Positions 8,319-17,219 of a DNA stretch of 28,776 bases are shown here, one piece after another. Origin of the DNA: Candidatus Tepidiaquacellales bacterium UBA2330 (GTDB lineage: Bacteria > Bacteroidota > Ignavibacteria > Tepidaquicellales > Tepidaquicellaceae); contig DDUU01000016.1 of NCBI GenBank assembly GCA_002344965.1, positions 1-28,776 on the forward strand, written 5' to 3'. How positions within the stretch are numbered: the stretch's first letter is position 1; the number at the start of each line of letters is the position of its first letter. Below the pieces are notes generated by a model. The model was not told where the DNA came from. It saw nothing but the letters and a program-made list of their open reading frames with translations, and searched no databases. Made by a program: the position numbers and the translations under genes.

Positions 8319-9233
8319 TTGAATGTAAAGCGGTTCAGCAGGCAAAGTGATTTAACAGCATGGGTTTTACTGATCATACTCTCTTTGATCTGGGGCAGTT
8401 CATACATATTAATTAAAAGAGGTCTTGATGTATATACACCTGAACAGGTAGGGACAATGAGACTGACTTTTGCTTTTTTGATTTTGCTTCCTACAGCGTT
8501 AAAAAATGTTTTCAGATTACCCGGGAATAAATTACTGGTGTTATTTCTGATTGGTCTTGTCGGAAATATATTACCTTATCTTCTTTTTTCATATGCGCAG
8601 ACTGTGCTTGCAAGTTCTGTAACAGGAATTTTGAATGCGCTGACTCCAATATTTGCTATGCTGATTGCAGTTTTTATATTTAAATATAAAATAAGAGGCA
8701 TGCAGATTGCCGGTATGCTCCTCGGATTTTCCGGGATACTTCTTTTAAGTTTTATAGATGAGACAGGTGTACTCGGCAGCATAAATATTTATGTATGGTT
8801 AGTGATTATAGCTACTTTGTGTTATGCTGTAAGTCTGAATCTGATAAAGGCATATCTTTCAGATATACGATCAGTTATAGTAAGTGCGGTATCACTTCTT
8901 TCAGTCGGTCCGATTTGTATGGCTTATTTATTCACTACTGATTTCATTCACAGGTTTAACACTGTTCCGGGAAGCGGAATGTCAATGCTGTATATTGCAA
9001 TACTCGGAATAGTCGGAACTGCTTTCGCTATGATACTTTATACGAAACTGATACAGATTACTGATGCAATTTTTGCTACTACAGTTACATATATGCTGCC
9101 GATAGTATCAATTATCTGGGGTTTACTGGACGGAGAAATACTTTATCCTGTGCATTATGCCGGAATGTTAATCATACTTTCAGGAGTATATTTAATTAAT
9201 AAAAATTTTAATATAAATAAATCTAAAGCATAA
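8319..9233 (+). CDS. EamA/DMT-family membrane transporter
   Basis: The 304-residue protein has ten predicted membrane segments in two EamA repeats (about 12-150 and 156-294), the form of drug/metabolite exporters. Family landmarks include LIWGSSYILIKRGL near 23-36 in the first helix, and in the second half TYMLPIVSIIWGLLDGE near 257-273. Substrates in this family range from amino acids to nucleosides and cannot be predicted. The start is TTG at 8319 with no Shine-Dalgarno sequence. Its TAA is immediately followed by the rarA ATG with no spacer, so the two are very likely co-transcribed and translationally coupled. Confidence 0.9.
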   Translation: MNVKRFSRQSDLTAWVLLIILSLIWGSSYILIKRGLDVYTPEQVGTMRLTFAFLILLPTALKNVFRLPGNKLLVLFLIGLVGNILPYLLFSYAQTVLASSVTGILNALTPIFAMLIAVFIFKYKIRGMQIAGMLLGFSGILLLSFIDETGVLGSINIYVWLVIIATLCYAVSLNLIKAYLSDIRSVIVSAVSLLSVGPICMAYLFTTDFIHRFNTVPGSGMSMLYIAILGIVGTAFAMILYTKLIQITDAIFATTVTYMLPIVSIIWGLLDGEILYPVHYAGMLIILSGVYLINKNFNINKSKA

Positions 9234-10550
9234 ATGGATTTGTTTGGAAATGTTAATGATAAGGAAACAGATTATAATATTCCTCTTGCAGAAAGAATGC
9301 GTCCTGCTGATCCGGATAGTTTTGCAGGTCAGGATCATCTGATCGCTCCCGGTAAACCTATTAGGACAATGATAGAAAAGAACGAACCAGTTTCGATGAT
9401 ATTCTGGGGACCTCCGGGAGTAGGGAAGACTACTCTTGCGCTTCTGATATCTCGTCTTGTGAAAACAGAATTTGTCCAGCTGTCTGCAGTCTCATCAGGT
9501 GTAAAGGATGTAAGAGCAGCAATTGAAAAAGCTGAGTATAATTTAAAACATAAAAAAAGAAAGACGATATTATTCATTGATGAGATTCACAGATTCAGCA
9601 AGTCACAGCAGGACTCGCTGCTGCAGAGTTCGGAGAAAGGAACAATAATACTAATCGGAGCTACTACTGAGAATCCGTCGTTTGAAGTGATATCTCCTTT
9701 ACTTTCCAGAAGCAGAGTTTTTGTACTGGAAGAATTATCAAAGAAAAATTTTGAAAAAATAATAGAAAATGCGCTCTCAAAGGATGTTATACTTAAAGAA
9801 AAAAAAATTGAAATTGAAGACAGGGATTTTCTTATCGGACTGGCTTCAGGAGATGCTAGGAAATTGCTGAACGGTCTTGAGCTTGCGGTTAAACTGACTT
9901 CCGAAGATCAGAATGGAATAATCAGACTAACCAATGATATTTTTAAAGAGGCGTTTCAGGCAAATTATATAAAGTATGATAAGAATCAGGAAGAGCATTA
10001 CAATATAATCTCCGCTTTTATAAAAAGTATCAGGGGGAGTGATCCTGATGCTGCATTATACTGGATGGCAAGAATGCTCAAAGGAGGAGAAGATCCTAAA
10101 TTCATAGCAAGGAGAATGATAGTGCTTGCATCCGAGGATATAGGAAATGCAGATCCTTTGGCTCTGACAATAGCAGTGAGCGCATTTACGGCAATTGATT
10201 ATATCGGAATGCCTGAAGCGACTTTAGTATTATCACAGGCGGCTGTATATCTTGCTGCTGCGCCAAAGAGTAATGCATCATATCTTGCAATTAGTAATGC
10301 AAAAGAAGACGTGGAAAATAATCCTGCTTACGGAGTTCCGATGCATTTGAGAAATGCTCCTACAAAACTAATGAAAGATTTAAATTACGGGAGCGGATAT
10401 AAGTATCCGCATGATTATGAAAATAATTTTACTCAGCAGGATTATCTGCCTGAAGAGATTAAAAACAAAATTTATTATGAACCATCTGAGAACGGAGCAG
10501 AAGCTGAGATGAGGAAAAGACTGAAGAAGATATGGGATAAACGTAAGTAA
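9234..10550 (+). CDS. rarA: Replication-associated recombination protein A (AAA+ ATPase)
   Basis: The 438-residue protein is a RarA/MgsA/WRNIP1-family AAA+ ATPase that acts at stalled replication forks. AERMRPADPDSFAGQDHL (19-36) is the family N-terminus. Walker A GPPGVGKTT is at 59-67, Walker B LFIDEIHR at 113-120 and sensor 1 GATTENPSFE at 142-151. The C-terminal tetramerisation domain includes the conserved ASEDIGNADP and NAPTKLMKDLNYG segments. The extreme N-terminus MDLFG resembles a short clamp-binding peptide, though this is a weak inference. It directly abuts the upstream EamA transporter gene. A candidate terminator lies at 10608-10626. Confidence 0.95.
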   Translation: MDLFGNVNDKETDYNIPLAERMRPADPDSFAGQDHLIAPGKPIRTMIEKNEPVSMIFWGPPGVGKTTLALLISRLVKTEFVQLSAVSSGVKDVRAAIEKAEYNLKHKKRKTILFIDEIHRFSKSQQDSLLQSSEKGTIILIGATTENPSFEVISPLLSRSRVFVLEELSKKNFEKIIENALSKDVILKEKKIEIEDRDFLIGLASGDARKLLNGLELAVKLTSEDQNGIIRLTNDIFKEAFQANYIKYDKNQEEHYNIISAFIKSIRGSDPDAALYWMARMLKGGEDPKFIARRMIVLASEDIGNADPLALTIAVSAFTAIDYIGMPEATLVLSQAAVYLAAAPKSNASYLAISNAKEDVENNPAYGVPMHLRNAPTKLMKDLNYGSGYKYPHDYENNFTQQDYLPEEIKNKIYYEPSENGAEAEMRKRLKKIWDKRK

Positions 10551-10717
10551 AAATAGGGAATTCATAAAACAATACTGACAAAGGGAGCGGGTGATGCAGA
10601 GCATAGCAAAACCTGACAGGTTTTTTAAAAAATAATAGAGGCATTCAAATTAAGAAAAACCTGTCAGGTTTAGTTTCAGCTGCCTTAACCCGAATTTACC
10701 GATTCATCCCCTAATTT
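10551..10717. other. Convergent intergenic gap between rarA and the M1 peptidase
   Basis: No gene is seen. The middle is occupied by two palindromes in inverted orientation, listed separately. Confidence 0.6.
10608..10671. repeat. Inverted pair of a 15-base palindrome; likely convergent terminators
   Basis: AAACCTGACAGGTTT at 10608-10622 and AAACCTGTCAGGTTT at 10657-10671 are reverse complements of each other, and each is itself a palindrome with 7-bp arms. The first continues into a T-run on the plus strand (to 10626), fitting a terminator for rarA. The second, read on the minus strand, also continues into Ts, fitting a terminator for the opposing peptidase gene. The stems are short and AT-rimmed, so a mobile or REP-like origin is an alternative. 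Confidence 0.7.
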
Positions 10718-12334
10718 TTACTTTACCTTTTTTAATACAATCTCATTATTCGGATCAAAAGATATCTTTTCAGGTTTTTTATCAAACTCAAAATTGTATG
10801 TCTGGAAATTGTAACTGTTCCTTTCTTTTATTATTTCTGTGCTGCCGTCTGTAAATGTTACTCTGAGTTCAATCGGCATTTGATAAAATACTTTATTCGA
10901 TTGAACCTGATTTATTGTGTAATCAGTTTTCCATTTACCGTTGCTCATTTTTTCTGATCTGTAATTTATATCATACTCCGGATATCCCGGATTTAATAAC
11001 CATTGACTGAAAAACCAGTCCAGATCCTGTCCGCTGATCTGCTCACATAAATTTGCAAATGAACTTGTCGATGCATTTCCATACCTGAATTCCGGATGTG
11101 ATGCGTAAGCCTGCATACAATTAAAAAATATTGAATCTCCAAGTACATATCTCAGCATATATATAATTGATGCATTTTTGGAATAAGTTACTGCGGAATT
11201 AAATACTATTCCGTCATTGGGCTTAGGATCATTCCATTCTTTAGAATAAGACGCCCAGCCCGGATCATTACTCAGATATTTTCTTGCTTCATTCTGAATA
11301 TTTTTTCGGTATGCTTTGTTTCCGTTTTTATACTCATGCCATATAGCTTCATTGTATGTGGCAAACCCTTCATTAAGCCAGATATCAGCCCATGAATTTG
11401 GCGATATCATATTCCCAAACCAGTGATGAACCAGTTCGTGTACTATCAGATCCTCATACCAGCAGTCAGGACACAATGTAACCAGTGTCTGGTTCTCCAT
11501 TCCTCCCCACGGAAAATTTTTATCGGTTGTTAAGAAAGCAATTTTTTCAAACGGATAATCTCCGTAAAGCTTTGAAAAAAGTTCAAGCATTTCAGGAAGT
11601 TTTTCTTTAATATTGTTTATGTTGTGAATAGTCTCGCCGGGCTGTGAGTAAAATCGGATTTCAATGCTTTCATCGGGTTCGGAAAGTTTGTTCCACCGGA
11701 ATACTTCTAACTTAAATTTATTGCTTCCCGCCATTGCAATAAGATATGTTGATACCGGAATGTTTGTCTCCCAGGTATAAAAAAGTGATTTATTTTTATA
11801 AACCGAATCAACCAGCAATCCGGTTGAAACAAAAAGCACATCACCGGGAACCCGCGCTTTCAGCTTTAGCATTGATTTGTCATTTGGAATATCTTTGCAC
11901 GGAAACCATCTTCGGGCTCCTGCTGTCTCTGAATCTGTATACACAATTCCGTTAAATGCATAAAATGCAGTATCAAAAATATCTTTATGTCTGAAGTAAA
12001 CTTTTACATCAAGCATTTCACCGCTGTTATAAAATCTGTCAAGATTTATTTTTAACAGATCATTATCATGATAAAATGACTGTGCGGATCCTGATACTGA
12101 ATCTATGATCAGAGAGTATTCTTCGGCATTTAGTGTAATCTGTCCTGCTGATTCATTTACTATAAAAGTAATATTATTTGATGCGCTGTATGACATTGGG
12201 TAAGGTTTGGTAAATGAATCATACAGATCAAACTCAAGATCGTATTTTATTACATTGATATTAGTGTCAATTTGAGCCGGAGAATGTAACCCGGTTAATA
12301 AAAAAATTAACGTCAGGTATTTTTTAATGAGCAT
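10718..12334 (-). CDS. Secreted M1-family zinc metallopeptidase
   Basis: The 538-residue protein is an M1 (gluzincin) aminopeptidase-like enzyme. A signal peptide spans about residues 1-20 (ending HSPAQ), so it is exported. The substrate-binding GGMEN is at 277-281, the zinc site HELVH at 299-303 and the third ligand Glu322 in NEGFA, so all catalytic landmarks are intact. An N-terminal beta domain precedes the catalytic domain and a short beta-rich domain ends the protein. The large helical C-terminal domain of PepN-type enzymes is absent, as in many M1 proteins of this length. It is convergent with rarA and divergent from the CrtC-like gene. Confidence 0.93.
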   Translation of the reverse strand: MLIKKYLTLIFLLTGLHSPAQIDTNINVIKYDLEFDLYDSFTKPYPMSYSASNNITFIVNESAGQITLNAEEYSLIIDSVSGSAQSFYHDNDLLKINLDRFYNSGEMLDVKVYFRHKDIFDTAFYAFNGIVYTDSETAGARRWFPCKDIPNDKSMLKLKARVPGDVLFVSTGLLVDSVYKNKSLFYTWETNIPVSTYLIAMAGSNKFKLEVFRWNKLSEPDESIEIRFYSQPGETIHNINNIKEKLPEMLELFSKLYGDYPFEKIAFLTTDKNFPWGGMENQTLVTLCPDCWYEDLIVHELVHHWFGNMISPNSWADIWLNEGFATYNEAIWHEYKNGNKAYRKNIQNEARKYLSNDPGWASYSKEWNDPKPNDGIVFNSAVTYSKNASIIYMLRYVLGDSIFFNCMQAYASHPEFRYGNASTSSFANLCEQISGQDLDWFFSQWLLNPGYPEYDINYRSEKMSNGKWKTDYTINQVQSNKVFYQMPIELRVTFTDGSTEIIKERNSYNFQTYNFEFDKKPEKISFDPNNEIVLKKVK

Positions 12335-12570
12335 TCGGGTTTATATGAATTTTTATTAAATTTAATTTCGAATTTTGACTGAATGATGATGAAAATTTGT
12401 AAGATGTTTTTACAATTGAATTAAAAGAAAGAAATTATACTAAAAATACAACTGAAAATTTTTTGCTGTCAACTTTATTGATTTAAAAATTATAAATCAC
12501 GGTTTTAGTTTTTTTATATTTGTTTTTATAATTAAAATCAAAATATTGTATTCTAATTTTCCCCGAACAA
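12335..12570. other. Divergent intergenic region
   Basis: This very AT-rich spacer lies between the M1 peptidase and CrtC-like genes and should hold both promoters. TATATTTG at 12515-12522 is a candidate -7 element for the plus-strand gene, giving a leader of about 40 bases. No matching element was found for the peptidase. Confidence 0.4.
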
Positions 12571-13530
12571 TTGAAATTCATTACAGATTCCGAAAAATTC
12601 AACTATTCCGGTAATCATGATCCGGGTTCATTTGAAATGTGGTACTTTGAAGCTCTGGATAATGACGGTGAGTATTTTTTTACTGCAAGAATTTTTAACG
12701 GCAGTCCTTTTACTTCCGGGGCGAAGAAAACCGGTTCTGATAATTCTTCGGAATTATCCTGCGGTATCAGATTTTATTTGTATTTTCAAAACCGTTTAAT
12801 TTATGATGCTGTCTTCGATTACAAAAAAAATGAATTTAAAACAGACAATAATGATAATGATTTTAAAATGCTGCTTGAAAAAAACAGTTTTTATTTTGAC
12901 AATGCGAATAATAAATTTCATCTGAACATAAATTACTCATCTCAGGAATTTGAAAATAAATTTAAAGCGGAATTCGAATTTACTCCGATTTTCAAAAAAC
13001 TGTCTTTTTTCGAAAAAATTACCACTGATAATCAAACAGGATTGTACTGGCTTCCTGTCTCTCCAATAAATCAGGTTTTGGCAAAAATAAAATTTTATAA
13101 AAATTACAAAAGAGTGAAGTCCGTTTTTGAAGGGAAAGGATATATTGAAAAATCATTTGGAAATGTTTCTCGGGATTTGAAAATTAAGACTACTTATATT
13201 GGTAAATTTATAAGCGATATATATTCATTTGTTTTTTTTGTATCAGAGATAAAGGATGGTAATAAAAATAAGAAAATACTTGTATATAAAAATAATATGC
13301 TGATGATTGAAAAAGAAGAATTTGATTATACAGTAAAGAAAACTTTATTCTCATCAAAAGTTAAATCCCTTGAAATAAAAAGTTCTGATTTAAAAATTAG
13401 TTTGAAAAATGACATTAATATTGAATCCAGTGAGTTTGGTGAAAAATATATTTCAATAATTGATGTAACAGTTAATGAAGTAAGTATTCTGAAAAATGTT
13501 TACGGGTTTTTTAATGATGAAACCCGCTGA
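12571..13530 (+). CDS. Divergent CrtC/AttH-like (carotenoid hydratase family) protein
   Basis: The 319-residue protein resembles the lipocalin-like CrtC/AttH family, which includes carotenoid 1,2-hydratase. GSFEMWYFEALDNDGEY (19-35) corresponds to the family's G-S-F-E-W-W-Y-F-D-A start, GSPF (44-47) to the following strand, and LYWLPVSPINQVLAKI (158-173) to the H-Y-W-H-P block. GKGYIEKSFGN (188-198) aligns with the GYHDHNWG segment but lacks the two histidines and the aspartate. Hydratase activity is therefore doubtful. The protein is lysine-rich and has no signal peptide. The start is TTG at 12571. It is convergent with the acyltransferase gene, 15 bases apart. I base the family call on motif memory, so confidence is moderate. 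Confidence 0.55.
   Translation: MKFITDSEKFNYSGNHDPGSFEMWYFEALDNDGEYFFTARIFNGSPFTSGAKKTGSDNSSELSCGIRFYLYFQNRLIYDAVFDYKKNEFKTDNNDNDFKMLLEKNSFYFDNANNKFHLNINYSSQEFENKFKAEFEFTPIFKKLSFFEKITTDNQTGLYWLPVSPINQVLAKIKFYKNYKRVKSVFEGKGYIEKSFGNVSRDLKIKTTYIGKFISDIYSFVFFVSEIKDGNKNKKILVYKNNMLMIEKEEFDYTVKKTLFSSKVKSLEIKSSDLKISLKNDINIESSEFGEKYISIIDVTVNEVSILKNVYGFFNDETR
13503..13526 (-). terminator. Weak hairpin after the nadE-ggt-acyltransferase operon
   Basis: CGGGTTT (13503-13509) pairs with AAACCCG (13520-13526) across a 10-base loop. It sits inside the 3' end of the opposing CrtC-like gene. On the minus strand it is followed by an A/T-rich tail, not a clean T-run, so termination is uncertain. Confidence 0.3.
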
Positions 13531-13545
13531 AAAGGATGCTTTCAT

Positions 13546-14295
13546 TCACTTAAGTTTAGTACGCGTTATTTTTCGCTCGTTTACAGATTTCTTTCCCGAC
13601 AGCATTATCTGATAATCTTTCAGATCATTGCTGGCAAAACATTCTGAAAAATTTGTTGCTTGATCGTTAAATAATTTTTCCAAAAACATCGTGATTTCTT
13701 TTCTCGATTTATTTTCAGTGTCTTTTTTTTCAAAGGTATTGAAAAAATCTATATATATTTCAGGTCTTTGATGAAATGTAAACTTATATTCAAAATATAC
13801 ACATAGTATATGAAGCCTGCTCATATCTTCTGAAATCATTGAAACTCCGTTATAAAATTTAAACGGCTTTCTTTCCGCCGGGATAAGCTCTCCCTGAGGA
13901 AAGATCCATAAATATCTGTTCCTGTTTTCAAGGAGTTTGGAGCAGTATTTCAATGTACGGTATGAATTAAATTTATTCTTTCTTTCCAGCGGTAATGCGC
14001 CAATCCTGTTAAAATAACTGTGTCTGTTCAGATCTGTAGTATCCATCAGACAGTAAGATTCTTTTCCAATTAAATAATGCGATATCCAGTTCAAAAGAAC
14101 TCCGTCCCACCAGTTGGAATGATTGACGCAAATTATTACAGGGGAATTTTGTTTTTGAGAAATGCTCTTTATTCTTTCAAGCGTTTCTTTTCCTTTAATG
14201 TTTATCCTGTAAAAATTTCTCTTAAGTGAATTCCTGAAATATATCTTAAAAAAAGTATCAAGTAACTTATTCTTTTTATCTGTCAGCTCTGTCAA
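13546..14295 (-). CDS. PlsC-family acyltransferase
   Basis: The 249-residue protein is a glycerolipid-type acyltransferase. The catalytic HX4D motif is seen in NHSNWWD (His59, Asp64), and the acyl-acceptor motif in FPQGELIPAERKPFKFYNG (132-150), where the usual EGT is replaced by QGE. There is no signal peptide. The NHSNWWD and FPQGE variants recall acyltransferases of carotenoid-ester or membrane-lipid modification in Chlorobi and relatives (CruD-like), but lysophospholipid acylation is equally possible. The start is TTG at 14295, preceded by AAGGAG four bases upstream, a clear Shine-Dalgarno site that fixes the start. It lies 14 bases downstream of ggt and is the last gene of the nadE-ggt operon. 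Confidence 0.85.
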   Translation of the reverse strand: MTELTDKKNKLLDTFFKIYFRNSLKRNFYRINIKGKETLERIKSISQKQNSPVIICVNHSNWWDGVLLNWISHYLIGKESYCLMDTTDLNRHSYFNRIGALPLERKNKFNSYRTLKYCSKLLENRNRYLWIFPQGELIPAERKPFKFYNGVSMISEDMSRLHILCVYFEYKFTFHQRPEIYIDFFNTFEKKDTENKSRKEITMFLEKLFNDQATNFSECFASNDLKDYQIMLSGKKSVNERKITRTKLK

Positions 14296-14309
14296 TTGTC
14301 TCCTTTGTT

Positions 14310-15983
14310 TTAAAATCCTACTGCACTTCCGTATCCTCTTCTGTCTGAATGTCCTTCCATAGTTCCGTCTTCTTTTATAAGTATTGCGTTTACTCTTCCA
14401 AAATCGTTGATTTCTTTTAAGTAGTATCCCAGCACTGTAAGTTTTTCATCAGTTTCCTTACTAACTAATCCTTTCTCAATCTGAATCTCATCAGGCAGCC
14501 ATTGATGATGAAACCGCGGAGAGTCTATTGATTCTTTTAGAGTCATTTTATGATCAATGAGATTTACTATGTTTTGAAGGACAGTAGTAATTATTCTTCC
14601 GCCTCCGGGAGATCCGGTAACAAGAAATGGTTTCCCGTTTTTAAATACCAGAGTCGGTGTCATGGAGCTGAGCATTCTTTTTTCCGGCTGTATGGCATTT
14701 GCTTCATTTCCCACAAGTCCGTATATATTTGGTACTCCTGGCTTTGATACAAAATCATCCATTTCATTATTCAGAAAAAATCCCGCTCCTTCCACAACCT
14801 GCTTGTTTCCGAATACATCGTTTATTGTTGTTGTAACTGAAACCAGATTACCTTTTCCATCAGCAATGCTGTAATGCGTGGTCTCTTCACTCTCTTTTGC
14901 ATATGGATTTCCGGGTGTGATCTCACTGCTTTTACCCGCTTTTGTCAATGTGAAATCTTTCATCCGGCTGATAGCATAATTTTTTGAAGTCAGCTTATCT
15001 GTCGGTACATTTACAAAATCAGCATCACCCATAAATTCGCTTCTGTCAGCATATACTCTTCTCATTGCCTCTGTCATGATCTGTATGTTTTCAGAACTAC
15101 CGTAACCGTTTTTTGAAATATCATAATTTTCTAAAATGTTCAGAAGATAAATTAAACTGATCCCTCCGCTGCTTGGAGGTCCCATGGAAATAATTTCATA
15201 ACCTCTGTATGTACCTCCTACCACATCCCTTTCAGCCGGCTGATATCTTTCAAGATCCTCATAGGAAATTATACCTTCGGTAATTTTCATAAGCTGTACG
15301 ATCTTATCGGCAGTTTCACCTCTGTAAAACCCGTCCCTGCCTTTTTCACTTATCCTTCTAAGAGTATTGGCAAGATCTTTCTGAACAAGTCTGTCACCGG
15401 TTTTAAATTTACCACCGAATGTTTCCATCGTTCCGGGAAATTGCGAGAATTCAGACTGATAACTGTTAAGAGCATCGGCCAGTCCTTCTTCTATAAAAAA
15501 TCCGGTATCGGCTATATTAATTGAGTATTCAAGAATTTCTTTTCTGCCCATTGTTCCGTATTTTTCCAGAGCATAAAGCATACCCGCAACTGAGCCCGGT
15601 ACGCCGGCTGCCAGACTGCCTGTAGTGCTGAGCTCGTCTATCACATTTCCGCTTTCATCAAGATACATATCCTTAAAAGAAGCCAGAGGAGCTTTCTCTC
15701 TGTAATCTATTGAGGTATTGATCTTCATTTCAGGATTATTCAGGTGAATGATCATAAAGCCGCCGCCGCCGATATTTCCTGCCTGCGGATAAACCACTGC
15801 AAGCGCAAATCCTACTCCTACTGCAGCATCAACTGCATTACCTCCTTTTTTCATAATGTCAATTCCTACTCTTGTTGCCAGATCATTTGCAGAACTAACC
15901 ATTCCGCCTTTGTCATAGTTTGAATAAGAATTACATGAAAAAAATAAAATGGAAATTAACAGTATGAATTTTCTTGTTTTCAT
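14310..15983 (-). CDS. ggt: Gamma-glutamyltransferase lipoprotein
   Basis: The 557-residue protein is an Ntn-hydrolase that removes or transfers gamma-glutamyl groups from glutathione-like compounds outside the cytoplasm. A lipoprotein signal ends at Cys17 (LFFSC). GGNAVDAAVG and GNIGGGGFMI (47-77) are family hallmarks, and Arg95 in DYREKAP is the expected substrate-binding arginine. The self-cleavage site is E367/T368 in ETTHYS, making Thr368 the predicted nucleophile and start of the small subunit. The glycines GSPGGGRI near 457-464 close the active site. It follows nadE by six bases and precedes the acyltransferase by 14, so the three are one operon. All catalytic residues are intact. Confidence 0.96.
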   Translation of the reverse strand: MKTRKFILLISILFFSCNSYSNYDKGGMVSSANDLATRVGIDIMKKGGNAVDAAVGVGFALAVVYPQAGNIGGGGFMIIHLNNPEMKINTSIDYREKAPLASFKDMYLDESGNVIDELSTTGSLAAGVPGSVAGMLYALEKYGTMGRKEILEYSINIADTGFFIEEGLADALNSYQSEFSQFPGTMETFGGKFKTGDRLVQKDLANTLRRISEKGRDGFYRGETADKIVQLMKITEGIISYEDLERYQPAERDVVGGTYRGYEIISMGPPSSGGISLIYLLNILENYDISKNGYGSSENIQIMTEAMRRVYADRSEFMGDADFVNVPTDKLTSKNYAISRMKDFTLTKAGKSSEITPGNPYAKESEETTHYSIADGKGNLVSVTTTINDVFGNKQVVEGAGFFLNNEMDDFVSKPGVPNIYGLVGNEANAIQPEKRMLSSMTPTLVFKNGKPFLVTGSPGGGRIITTVLQNIVNLIDHKMTLKESIDSPRFHHQWLPDEIQIEKGLVSKETDEKLTVLGYYLKEINDFGRVNAILIKEDGTMEGHSDRRGYGSAVGF

Positions 15984-15989
15984 AAAATT

Positions 15990-16808
15990 TTAAGTATTCC
16001 AGTCTCTGTTGTATCTGAAATCAATATTGACTGTTCTGTTTGATACTTTGGCAATAAGCGGCGGCAGTCTTTTGAACTGACTCCTGATTATCATTGAATT
16101 GACTCTCTTCATAAATTTTTCCGAATAGCCGGCTTTTTTTAAATAATCATCAGATCTTCTTTCATCCACTTTCTCAAACAAATACTTGTCAACATCCTCA
16201 TATGTAAATCCCAGTTCATCTTCATCTGTCTGACTTTTCCATAGATCAGCGGATGGCTTTTTTTCAATAATTTTCTCAGGAATCTCAAGATGTCTTGCCA
16301 ATCCTCTTATCTGAGTTTTATAAAGATCCCCGATTGGATTTATAGCACAAGCCGAGTCACCGAAAATCGTTGAATACCCGAGTAAAATTTCAGACTTATT
16401 GCTTGTTCCAATCACTAATGCATTATTTTTTGCTGATTCATCATAAAGTAATATCATTCTTACCCGCGCCATTATATTTCCTTTTCTTACATTCGGGAGT
16501 TCCTTTTCATCTAATGAATCAGAAATTGAATCTACAGCTTCGCTAATATCTATGATCCTGGAATTTGTTCTTAGAATTTCGGAAATTTGCAATGCATCAG
16601 TAATGCTGCTTTTACTGCTTGTTTTGTAAGGCATAAGCAGGAATGTTACATTTCTCTTACCGAGAGCTTTAACAGTTAAGTATGCTGAAACAGCTGAATC
16701 AATACCTCCGGATAAGCCAATTACAGCTTTTTTTATTCCAATTCTGTGTGTCTCGTTTTTAATGAAATCTGTGAGGATCTTTTCAGTGTGAACGTAATTT
16801 AATTTCAT
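15990..16808 (-). CDS. nadE: NH3-dependent NAD+ synthetase
   Basis: The 272-residue protein amidates nicotinic acid adenine dinucleotide to NAD+, the last step of NAD synthesis. The PP-loop SGGIDS is at 33-38. GTSNKSEILLGYSTIFGD and INPIGDLYKTQ form the nucleotide and dimer sites, and KPSADLWKSQTDEDELG is the conserved activator loop. The length and the absence of a glutaminase domain indicate the ammonia-using form. It is the first gene of the nadE-ggt-acyltransferase operon. The preceding small gene is separated from it by a strong terminator, so nadE must have its own start or depend on read-through. Confidence 0.96.
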   Translation of the reverse strand: MKLNYVHTEKILTDFIKNETHRIGIKKAVIGLSGGIDSAVSAYLTVKALGKRNVTFLLMPYKTSSKSSITDALQISEILRTNSRIIDISEAVDSISDSLDEKELPNVRKGNIMARVRMILLYDESAKNNALVIGTSNKSEILLGYSTIFGDSACAINPIGDLYKTQIRGLARHLEIPEKIIEKKPSADLWKSQTDEDELGFTYEDVDKYLFEKVDERRSDDYLKKAGYSEKFMKRVNSMIIRSQFKRLPPLIAKVSNRTVNIDFRYNRDWNT

Positions 16809-16822
16809 AATATAAAAATTTC

Positions 16823-16855
16823 AAAAAAAAAGCCGACCTTTTTAAAAGGTCGGCT
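16823..16855 (-). terminator. Strong intrinsic terminator of the small HTH-like gene
   Basis: AGCCGACCTTTT (16831-16842) is the exact complement of AAAAGGTCGGCT (16844-16855). On the minus strand the stem is followed by an unbroken T-run (16830-16823). It lies 19 bases after the stop of the 82-residue gene and before nadE. Confidence 0.92.
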
Positions 16856-16874
16856 GTTATGACAAAATTTGAAC

Positions 16875-17123
16875 TTATTTTGAAACCTGGTATACAATTT
16901 TTCTGATTGTATCAAATTGTAAATATGGGAATAATTCCTGAATTTTATCTATTGCTTCGCCCGCGCTCATTTCTCTTCTCATTTCTTTGTACATCTGTCT
17001 TATCTTGTAATCTCTTATAGCTTTTTCATCAAGGAGTTTATACTTCTTCAGAGTATTGTATACATTATCATCTATAAGCTCACTTAAAGGGTTGTCGCTT
17101 TTTGATTTTACTGCTGGTTTCAA
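16875..17123 (-). CDS. Small putative helix-turn-helix protein
   Basis: This 82-residue basic protein is all-helical by pattern. The second half (SAGEAIDKIQELFP, turn, DTIRKIVYQ, about 53-80) looks like a helix-turn-helix, somewhat like Mor or other sequence-sensing domains in which T-I-R-K-I-V is the recognition helix. The first half (VYNTLKKYKLLDEKAIRDYKIRQMY) is a probable helical hairpin. I do not recognise a named family. The start is TTG at 17123 with AAGGAG nine bases upstream. A full Bacteroidota promoter lies upstream and a strong terminator downstream, so it is a free-standing transcription unit, probably well expressed. A role as a small DNA-binding regulator is inference. Confidence 0.75.
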   Translation of the reverse strand: MKPAVKSKSDNPLSELIDDNVYNTLKKYKLLDEKAIRDYKIRQMYKEMRREMSAGEAIDKIQELFPYLQFDTIRKIVYQVSK

Positions 17124-17219
17124 ATTGTAATTCTCCTTATTTAAGTTTAATTTTATATAATTATCTGAATTTAGTTCATTTCTTAAGCGTAATCGAACTT
17201 TTCAGTGTTTTAACCTATA

